Shown in pieces: positions 53,653 to 60,583 of a DNA stretch of 64,000 bases. The DNA is from JAJEBT01 sp965221485. GTDB lineage: Bacteria; Pseudomonadota; Alphaproteobacteria; MPNO01; UBA830. The stretch spans positions 3,968,001 through 4,032,000 of the forward strand of contig OZ244893.1 in NCBI GenBank assembly GCA_965221485.1. Direction: 5' to 3'. The position numbers and the translations under genes are program-made. Every line of letters begins with the position of its first letter. Within the stretch, counting starts at the first letter, position 1. The notes under the pieces were generated by a model, which made no database searches, had not been told where the DNA came from, and saw only the letters and a program-made list of their open reading frames with translations.

Positions 53653-54294
53653 GCTGCCTTGCCTTTCTGATGGTGGATGCGTGGGTTGAAGCAACCACCG
53701 GCACAGGATGGCCCATTACACATTGGGGTCGCTGAGGCACTTGTTCGGCGCTGGCCGGCAATTTTGGCGCCGGACCCGAGCGGCGAGCGGGCAACATCGT
53801 GAGCGGAGCCGTTGCGACTGTCGCCGAAATGCCGCGCGACTGATGAGTGTTACTATAGGAAGCCCCAATGATCGGTTCAACCTGAAGCGCCTGTACCAGG
53901 GTGCTCCCGGTCACCCGATCTGGGCTGTTGGTGGGCGATCCGGGAGAGTCTGCGGGAAAGCCGAAGGCGGATCGGGAAGAAAGTGACATGCGCACCGGTT
54001 CGTATACGTCGAGGTTGTGGCTGCGGCGCGCAGGGAAGATGGTCGACGCACCAAAATGGTATGCGCGGTCAGTGCCTCGGCATGCCGGGTTCGAAAATCG
54101 GGGGAGTGGAAACGGATCTACGGGAGCCGGACCGAGTGCCGAAACAAGGGTGACGGAGTCCGCACCAGACCCTAAGGGCACTGCGTCACCTCTCGAGTCT
54201 ATCCGACGCGACGTGTTGACCATGCGGTTCTTGGGTTGTTAGCATTTGTCATGCATGCTTCGCATGCCCGGGAACGGGTCTGATGGAGACGATC
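53653..54294. other. Spacer upstream of the Ala-rich lipoprotein
   Basis: No gene seen in 640 bases; the frames on both strands have no motif or ribosome site. The right end carries the promoter described separately and a GCATGC-TTC-GCATGC repeat (54253-54267) in the probable 5' leader. Confidence 0.4.
54216..54245 (+). promoter_or_regulatory. Probable promoter of the Ala-rich lipoprotein gene
   Basis: TTGACC (54216-54221) and TAGCAT (54240-54245) are separated by 18 bases. The leader of about 43 bases would contain the GCATGC hairpin and a GGAG ribosome site five bases before the start codon. Confidence 0.4.
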
Positions 54295-56469
54295 ATGAAG
54301 ACAGGACGCCAGAGAGCCTGGCTGACGGCGATGGCCGTTGCGGGATCCGTTGCGCTTTACGGTTGCGGGGGCGGCAGCGACGGCCCTGACACGACCCCGT
54401 TTGACCAGGATTATGTGGATCAAAAGGTAGATGAGGCGAAGAAAGCTGAAGAGGAGCGGCAGGCCGCGATAGCAACTGCTAGGGAAGCGGCCCAGGCTGC
54501 AAGCAATGCAGCTGATGCGGCAAAGGGTGCGGCAAAGGATGCTGAGGATGCAGCCGCCGCTGCGACGATTGCTGCGACATATGAAACCCTGGATGCGGAT
54601 GAAGCCGAGGCGCAGAGTACGGCGGCGGCCAATGCCAAGGCTGCGGCTGATACGGCTCTGGCGGCAGCCGATGCGGCGCTGGCGAAAGCCAATGCGGTCG
54701 ATCATACGGATCAGGCGGTTACGGACCTGAAGACTGCGGCCCAGAGTTCGGCCTCGGCCGCGGATCTGAGTGCGAAGGCGGCTGCCGGATTTGCCACTGA
54801 GGCGAAGACACAAGCGGATATAGCCCGGGCGACCCAGACCGGGATCGACAATGACAGACTTGCTGCGCAAGAGCAGGGCGTGCAGCGCCGGCTCGCCGCG
54901 AACAAGGCCGGGGATGCTGCTGAAGAGGCGGATACTGCGGCTGAAAAGGCGACAGAGGCAGAGGAAGAGGCTGCGGACGCTTTGCCTGCTGCCCAGGCGG
55001 CTCTGGCTGCGGCCCAACAGGCCTTGACTGACAACAACGATGACTCACAAACGGCACAGCTGACGGAAGCTGTCACCAAGGCGCAAGCGGCGGTGACGGC
55101 CGCAACGACAAGAGATGCGGACTACAACACGCGTGCCACGACAGCGGTTGCGGCTGCGGCTGCAGCTGAAGCGGCCAGGGACGCTGCGAAGATGGCATCC
55201 GAGGAGGCTGCGGCAGCGGCTTTGGCAGCCGGTGATACGGATCCGGAGTCCGAGGGCGCCAAGTCGGCGGCCGAGGCAGAAGCCTCGTACCTGGCGGCGC
55301 GGATTTCTGCCAACGTGGCCCGGGGCTGGTCTGATGTTGTTGCGATCACAAAGACCTACAAGGACACGGATGCGACGGAGGCATCGCTTGATGATCTCCT
55401 CGCCAGAATTCCGTGGGCCACGGATCAGGACCGTGCAGCGGGGGCTCTTTCAGTCCTGCTGGCCCGGGCGCATGACGCAGCTGAAGGTCTTGCCGAGCAG
55501 GAGGATCCCGATTCCGGAGGGACCAAGGCCTATCAGGAAGACATCCGTCGCGACCTGACGGCTGTGACGACGGATGCGACCAACATCGCGACGGCCCTTT
55601 CTGCTGCGCGGGATGCCCATAATGCGGCGAAGCCGTGGTCGGAGAACGGCCGTGCGGTGGACGACCTGACCGGAGCAGCGGGTGAGACCTTGGCCACCGG
55701 TGCCATCCTGATCAATTCGGACGGCCGGATCACCTTGGGTGGCAATGCAAAGGACGATCCGGATACGCCCGAAAATGAAAGACTCAATGTGGTGGCAGAT
55801 GTGACCAGTCCACCGTCGGATTGGGGTCCCCATGACGTCAAGCTGGACCTTGGCATTGCTTCGTTCAGCGGAAATTACCACCTGTCCCAATACAACCGCT
55901 GGGGTACGGGTCCGGGCGAGGTGTATGACTATATTTCGTTTGGCAGGTGGGCCTCTTCGAGTCAGGAGTTTACCTCACGTGGCTCAGGTGACAATGGTGG
56001 AGTCTTCGCCTTGGTCAGGAACGGGACTCCCGTGACAAAAGCGGACGTGATTGGCACGGCAAGCTTTACAGGGAATCAGGTCACCCACATTTTCCGTCCA
56101 TTTAACCCTGGAAACAACCTCAGCAATGAGGGGAGAGTTGAGGCCAAGGTTAACTTTGCGAAGAAAACTGCTGATGTGGACATCTATTATGCCGCTCTCT
56201 CCGGTGGCCCCTTCTACATTGTCAGGGAAATAAAGGTCGACGGCAATGTGTTGTCAGGAGGCACATTCTCCTCCCGATTTGGCGATGATTTCATCATTGT
56301 TCTGGATGGGGAGACCACGACGACAAATCTTCATGCCGCCATATTCGGCGAGAAGGCTGAGGAAGTCGTAGGGACGATACGGATTTTTGGTTATGACGAT
56401 AACACCCCTGAGCCGAGGCTCAACATATTGACTACGGCTTTTGGAGCTCGCAATAACGAATATCGGTGA
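54295..56469 (+). CDS. Large Ala-rich coiled-coil lipoprotein with TbpB-like C-terminal barrel
   Basis: Probable outer-membrane lipoprotein of 724 residues (728 from an upstream ATG at 54283). The signal peptide ends in the lipobox LYGC, giving a lipidated Cys24. Residues about 45-330 are a heptad-like, Ala/Asp/Glu/Lys-rich, almost certainly helical stalk (AAQAASNAADAAKGAAKDAE and similar). After a globular linker, the last 200 residues are beta-rich and contain GTASFTG, VNFAKKTADVDI and AAIFGEKAEEVVGTI, which match the strand order of the transferrin-binding-protein B C-lobe (GpkAxEvgGtf). TbpB-like domains bind host iron proteins or other ligands; no Slam or TonB receptor is near. Bracketed by a promoter and a strong terminator, so likely monocistronic. 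Confidence 0.8.
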   Translation: MKTGRQRAWLTAMAVAGSVALYGCGGGSDGPDTTPFDQDYVDQKVDEAKKAEEERQAAIATAREAAQAASNAADAAKGAAKDAEDAAAAATIAATYETLDADEAEAQSTAAANAKAAADTALAAADAALAKANAVDHTDQAVTDLKTAAQSSASAADLSAKAAAGFATEAKTQADIARATQTGIDNDRLAAQEQGVQRRLAANKAGDAAEEADTAAEKATEAEEEAADALPAAQAALAAAQQALTDNNDDSQTAQLTEAVTKAQAAVTAATTRDADYNTRATTAVAAAAAAEAARDAAKMASEEAAAAALAAGDTDPESEGAKSAAEAEASYLAARISANVARGWSDVVAITKTYKDTDATEASLDDLLARIPWATDQDRAAGALSVLLARAHDAAEGLAEQEDPDSGGTKAYQEDIRRDLTAVTTDATNIATALSAARDAHNAAKPWSENGRAVDDLTGAAGETLATGAILINSDGRITLGGNAKDDPDTPENERLNVVADVTSPPSDWGPHDVKLDLGIASFSGNYHLSQYNRWGTGPGEVYDYISFGRWASSSQEFTSRGSGDNGGVFALVRNGTPVTKADVIGTASFTGNQVTHIFRPFNPGNNLSNEGRVEAKVNFAKKTADVDIYYAALSGGPFYIVREIKVDGNVLSGGTFSSRFGDDFIIVLDGETTTTNLHAAIFGEKAEEVVGTIRIFGYDDNTPEPRLNILTTAFGARNNEYR

Positions 56470-56572
56470 CCGCGTGCCGGGAAACCATAAACACCAGTTG
56501 CATGATGTTATGTGTGATTACGCAATGCAAGAGACTTGTTTCCGTAACACTGCCTCGGTCAGCGAAGATAAT

Positions 56573-56615
56573 CACTTAAAACACCCGCCTCCTTGGGAGG
56601 CGGGTGTTTTAAGTG
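56573..56615. terminator. Strong bidirectional intrinsic terminator
   Basis: A perfect 20-bp inverted repeat from CACTTAAAACACCCGCCTCC (56573-56592) and its complement (56596-56615) with a 3-base TTG loop. The GC-rich stem is flanked by AAAA on one side and TTTT on the other, so it could terminate transcription from both strands. It lies 103 bases after the lipoprotein stop. Confidence 0.9.
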
Positions 56616-57087
56616 AAAACCCAATTCCGCATAGAATTGCGGACCGGGCAGGGCGCTTTGCTGCAATCCATAACCCTATCGGAAGTGGGGCGTGGCCAGG
56701 CTTTCGGCCGTAAAGCCAATCCGCGATTGTCAACCAGGCGGGATGAAAGGAGCCAATACCAGGGAATGAACCCGGGAAACATCACCCACTTCGGTATGCA
56801 TCGTTCACCATGAAAATCCGGATACCGTGGGCATCACATTGTGGTGGCCCGGGCAGACGAAGTCCTGAAATGCGCTATGGATCCTCCCGTGGCTGTCATG
56901 ACTGCTTTGGCGGAAACATGGACTTGAGCAGGGGAGCCAAGGCTGTCTCGTTGTACGAAGTTCATCAGGAGCGCACCGGGCCGTTACCTGTGCCTTTGCA
57001 ACCCGGGCGGGACCCGAAGCGACAAGGATGATGGTCAGGGGGCGGTATCGCCCGCGGCCAGAAAACGCGCAAGCGAAGGGAGCAGGT
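56616..57087. other. Spacer after the terminator up to tlpA
   Basis: No gene seen in 472 bases. A small CCGCA-TAGAAT-TGCGG inverted repeat (56628-56643) lies near its start. Frames have no recognisable motif. Confidence 0.35.
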
Positions 57088-57663
57088 TCAGCGACGGTCG
57101 AGGTAATATCGAAGAAGGGCAATCGCCTCCGGCGTATCCCATTCTGCGGGCCCAACCAGCCGTCCAAGTTCCTTTCCGTCACGGCCAATCAGCAACGTGG
57201 TTGGCAATCCGCTTACCTTGGCTCCGAACATCAGTTTCGAGCCGGCATCATGGAGTATGGGCAACTCTGCCAGTTTGTGCTTGGTCCGGAAGGGAAGAAT
57301 TTTTGACCATCCCGCGAAATCCTGTGACACGGCCAGTACGGTAAATGCCTCATCCTCGAGAGCAGAGTGTAGTCTCAGAAGAGAGGGCATCTCCCTTACG
57401 CAGGGGCCGCACCAGGTTGCCCAGAAATTCAATAATACGAGTTTGCCGCGATAGTCCTGCAAGGTTCGGCGGTTGCCGAACTCATCCACAAGCGAGCCCG
57501 ATGGCGCAGAAATTTCCCGGGTCGCGGGTTCGAAGTTTTCCATCCATCCGGACCGCGGTGGACCTGCCTGCACTGCCGAGCTTGATTGTGTCGTGTGAAT
57601 CGCCAATATGGCGAAGACGATGAGGATCGTGCTGCTCCGTGACAGCGCCCTCAATATTCCCAT
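57088..57663 (-). CDS. tlpA: TlpA-like thiol:disulfide oxidoreductase
   Basis: Membrane-anchored thioredoxin-like protein of 191 residues. An N-terminal hydrophobic segment (residues about 8-24) anchors it, and the periplasmic domain has KLVLLNFWATWCGPCVREMPSL with redox Cys85 and Cys88 (WCGPC) and the cis-Pro loop SGLPTTLLIG. In alphaproteobacteria TlpA supports cytochrome oxidase copper-site biogenesis. It is divergent from argH: a longer start at 57684 would overlap the argH ATG at a shared CATG, and the ATG used here leaves about 20 bases between the two genes. Confidence 0.9.
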   Translation of the reverse strand: MGILRALSRSSTILIVFAILAIHTTQSSSAVQAGPPRSGWMENFEPATREISAPSGSLVDEFGNRRTLQDYRGKLVLLNFWATWCGPCVREMPSLLRLHSALEDEAFTVLAVSQDFAGWSKILPFRTKHKLAELPILHDAGSKLMFGAKVSGLPTTLLIGRDGKELGRLVGPAEWDTPEAIALLRYYLDRR

Positions 57664-57682
57664 TGGAAAGCCGCGTTCCGTC

Positions 57683-59128
57683 ATGTCCCCAAAATCCGAG
57701 CCAGGATCCTCTCAAAGTCCGTCAATCCCCGGAGCCGGGAAAGGCAAGACACCCAATCGCATGTGGGGAGGGCGTTTTGAAGCCGAGGCGGATGAGGTGA
57801 TGAACAGAATTAACGCCTCCATCGATTTTGACAAGATACTTTATCGGCAGGATGTAGCCGGCTCGCAGGCCCATGCAAGGATGCTGGCGTCCAAGGGCAT
57901 TCTCTCCGAGACTGATGCCCGGACCATCCACGAGGGCCTCAATCGCATTGAAGCCGAAATCGAGCGCGATGAATTCGACTTCCAGGTCGGGCTGGAAGAC
58001 ATTCATATGAACATCGAGTCCCGACTGGCCGAGCTGATCGGGGATGCAGCCGGACGTTTGCACACGGCGCGTTCTCGCAACGATCAGGTGGCGACGGACC
58101 TCAAGCTGTGGCTCCGTGACGAACTTGATGCCATTGATCACCTGCTCCGGCAGTTGCAGGGCGTGATGCTTGACAAGGCGGATGAACATTCGGACTGGGT
58201 CATGCCCGGATTCACACATCTCCAGGCGGCCCAGCCAGTGACGGTTGGTCACCACCTCCTCGCCTATGTGGAAATGCTTGGCCGTGATCGCGGCCGGTTT
58301 GCAGACGCGAGACGGCGGCTCAATGAATCCCCTCTGGGAGCAGGCGCTCTGGCAGGAACGTCCTTTCCGATCGATCGTCACATGACGGCCACAGCCCTCG
58401 GTTTTGACCGACCAGCCGCCAATTCTCTTGATGCTGTCTCCGATCGGGACTATGTCCTCGAGTACCTGTCAGCTGCAGCAATCTGTGCCACACATCTGTC
58501 AAGATTGGGTGAAGAGATCGTTGTCTGGGCTTCAGCGCAGTTCCGGTTCGTACGGCTGTCGGATGCGTTCTCCACGGGCAGCTCCATGATGCCTCAGAAG
58601 CGTAATCCGGATGCTGCAGAACTGGTTCGTGCAAAAACAGGCCGGATGCTCGGGGCACTCGTTGCCGTTGCAACGGTCATGAAGGGACTTCCGCTGGCCT
58701 ACTCCAAGGACATGCAGGAAGACAAGGAGCCACTGTTTGATGCCGCCGGGACCCTCCGGCTTTGCCTGCAGGCGACCGCGGGAATGGTTTCAGACCTGAA
58801 ATTTGATCGTGCACGGCTTGCGGCAGCGGCGGCGGAAGGGTACACCACTGCGACCGATCTGGCGGATTGGCTGGTGCGTGAAGCCGGGGTGCCGTTTCGG
58901 GATTCGCACCGTATCGCCGGCCGAATTGTGGCCCGTGCAGAACAGGCGGGCCAACCCGTCGAACAACTCTCGCTGGCCGAATTCCGCGAGGTGGACGAAC
59001 GAGTCACCGATAGTGTTTTCGAAGTGCTCGGAGTAGAAAATTCGGTGCGAAGCCGTACCAGCTACGGTGGTACGGCGCCCGCAAACGTACGTGCTCAGGT
59101 AAAGACGGCCAGGGAGCGGTTCCTGTGA
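57683..59128 (+). CDS. argH: Argininosuccinate lyase
   Basis: Last step of arginine synthesis, splitting argininosuccinate to arginine and fumarate. The 481 residues open with a short Ser/Pro-rich extension, then MWGGRFEAEADEVMNRINASI, VGLEDIHMNIESRL, TARSRNDQVATDLKLW, and the superfamily signature GSSMMPQKRNPD with the catalytic serine. The GGAAAG ribosome site is about 12 bases upstream. The stop codon overlaps the GTG of the small lipoprotein gene, so argH, lptM, lysA and TIGR02302 probably form one transcript. Confidence 0.95.
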   Translation: MSPKSEPGSSQSPSIPGAGKGKTPNRMWGGRFEAEADEVMNRINASIDFDKILYRQDVAGSQAHARMLASKGILSETDARTIHEGLNRIEAEIERDEFDFQVGLEDIHMNIESRLAELIGDAAGRLHTARSRNDQVATDLKLWLRDELDAIDHLLRQLQGVMLDKADEHSDWVMPGFTHLQAAQPVTVGHHLLAYVEMLGRDRGRFADARRRLNESPLGAGALAGTSFPIDRHMTATALGFDRPAANSLDAVSDRDYVLEYLSAAAICATHLSRLGEEIVVWASAQFRFVRLSDAFSTGSSMMPQKRNPDAAELVRAKTGRMLGALVAVATVMKGLPLAYSKDMQEDKEPLFDAAGTLRLCLQATAGMVSDLKFDRARLAAAAAEGYTTATDLADWLVREAGVPFRDSHRIAGRIVARAEQAGQPVEQLSLAEFREVDERVTDSVFEVLGVENSVRSRTSYGGTAPANVRAQVKTARERFL

Positions 59129-59271
59129 CAATTTCAAAATCACTTCTTCTTCTGGTTGCAGCCCTCTCGGTATCCGCTGCGATCGGGGCTTGCGGGAAAC
59201 GACCCGACAGCCTGGTCCATTCGGATGGCCAGGAACGAAACTATCCACGCAATTATCCGGCCGCCAAATAG
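59125..59271 (+). CDS. lptM: Small LptM-like lipoprotein
   Basis: 48-residue lipoprotein whose GTG start overlaps the argH stop (GTGA). The product starts MTISKSLLLLVAALSVSAAIGAC, where Cys23 is preceded by an IGA lipobox, and continues GKRPDSLVHSDGQERNYPRNYPAAK. The GKRP and YPRNYP pattern is shared with the small lipoproteins encoded between argH and lysA in many alphaproteobacteria; related LptM/YifL proteins assist assembly of the LPS export complex LptDE. It is easily missed by gene finders because of its length. Next gene lysA begins 13 bases later. Confidence 0.85.
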   Translation: MTISKSLLLLVAALSVSAAIGACGKRPDSLVHSDGQERNYPRNYPAAK

Positions 59272-59284
59272 CACCAGTCCACTT

Positions 59285-60553
59285 ATGAACGTGTTTGCCT
59301 ATCGGGACGGCGTCCTGCACGCCGAAGATGTACCGCTGCCCAGGATCGCGGACTCGGTGGGAACGCCGTTCTATTGCTATTCGGCGGCCAGGCTGTCCGA
59401 AAACTACAGATCTTTTGACCATGCGTTTCGGCAGCTTGGCGCTGAAATCTGTTACTCCGTGAAGTCGAACAGCAATCAGGCTGTCATCTCAAATTTTGCC
59501 AGAATGGGTGCGGGTGCTGACGTGGTGTCAGAAGGGGAACTGCGGCGAGCACTTGCTGCCGGCGTTGAGGCAAGCCGGGTCGTGTTTTCCGGCGTGGGTA
59601 AACGGAGAGACGAAATCGCCGCTGCGCTGGCGGTGGGATGTGGTCAGATCAACGTGGAGTCCGAAGCGGAGCTGAAGACGATCGCGGAGGTTGCGGCTGC
59701 AACCGGGCGGACTGCAATGGTTGCCTTTCGCGTCAATCCGGATGTCGACGCCCAAACGCATGACAAGATCGCGACGGGGCGGGCGGGCGACAAATTCGGA
59801 ATCAATTTTTCCGAGGTTGCCGGGATGTACCGGCGGGCCGAGACAACGCCGGGTCTCAGACCCGTCGGCCTCGCGGTTCACATAGGGTCGCAACTGACGA
59901 GCCTGGACCCTTTCCGGAGCGCGTTCGAGCGAATTGCGTCACTGGTTCGCACCCTCCGCACCAACGGATGCCGGGTTGAACGCGTGGATCTCGGCGGCGG
60001 CCTTGGCATCGCCTATCGGGATGAGACGCCTCCTGAAATCCGGTCCTATGCCGAACTCGTGGGTGAAATTTTCTCGGGGCTTGACCTTCGATTGATCCTC
60101 GAGCCGGGCCGTCACCTGACGGCTGACGCCGGCATTCTTGTCACCCAGGTTATCCTTCTGAAAGCCGGCGGCGGTCGCCGGTTCGTGATCGTCGATGCTG
60201 CGATGAATGACCTGATTCGTCCGGCACTTTACGGAGCCTGGCATGAGATCCTTCCTGTCCGGCAACCCCAAACCGGCTGCGAAGCCGCGTCGTTTGACGT
60301 CGTAGGTCCGGTTTGCGAAAGCGGTGATGTTCTTGCGGTTCAGCGTCTGCTGCCCAGTCCTGCTCCTGGAGACCTGTTGGCAGTCGGTTCGGCCGGGGCT
60401 TACGGAGCTGTCATGGCGTCGACCTATAATTCAAGACTCCTGGCACCAGAGGTCATGGTCGGAGAATCAGGATTTTCCGTAATACGCGCACGTGAAGACT
60501 ATGATAAACTGATTGCGATGGATTACGTGCCGGAGTGGCTCAAGAACATTTGA
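59285..60553 (+). CDS. lysA: Diaminopimelate decarboxylase
   Basis: PLP enzyme that makes lysine from meso-diaminopimelate. The 422-residue fold-III protein shows CYSVKSNSNQAVI (PLP-binding lysine), GADVVSEGELRRALAAG, FRVNPDVDAQTHDKIATG, HIGSQLTSLDPF, DLGGGLGIAYRDE and the C-terminal GPVCESGDVLA with the CESxD catalytic cysteine, and GAYGAVMASTYNSR. The start at MNVFAYRDGV fits the family; a longer frame reaches through lptM. It stands in the argH-lptM-lysA-TIGR02302 operon. Confidence 0.95.
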   Translation: MNVFAYRDGVLHAEDVPLPRIADSVGTPFYCYSAARLSENYRSFDHAFRQLGAEICYSVKSNSNQAVISNFARMGAGADVVSEGELRRALAAGVEASRVVFSGVGKRRDEIAAALAVGCGQINVESEAELKTIAEVAAATGRTAMVAFRVNPDVDAQTHDKIATGRAGDKFGINFSEVAGMYRRAETTPGLRPVGLAVHIGSQLTSLDPFRSAFERIASLVRTLRTNGCRVERVDLGGGLGIAYRDETPPEIRSYAELVGEIFSGLDLRLILEPGRHLTADAGILVTQVILLKAGGGRRFVIVDAAMNDLIRPALYGAWHEILPVRQPQTGCEAASFDVVGPVCESGDVLAVQRLLPSPAPGDLLAVGSAGAYGAVMASTYNSRLLAPEVMVGESGFSVIRAREDYDKLIAMDYVPEWLKNI

Positions 60554-60583
60554 TCCGACGCGTGGCCAGACGGGAGCCCGACC

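Noticed and set aside
56805..57188. 127-codon minus-strand frame between the terminator and tlpA
   Set aside because: It overlaps the tlpA C-terminus in another frame, lacks a ribosome site and has no recognisable domain.
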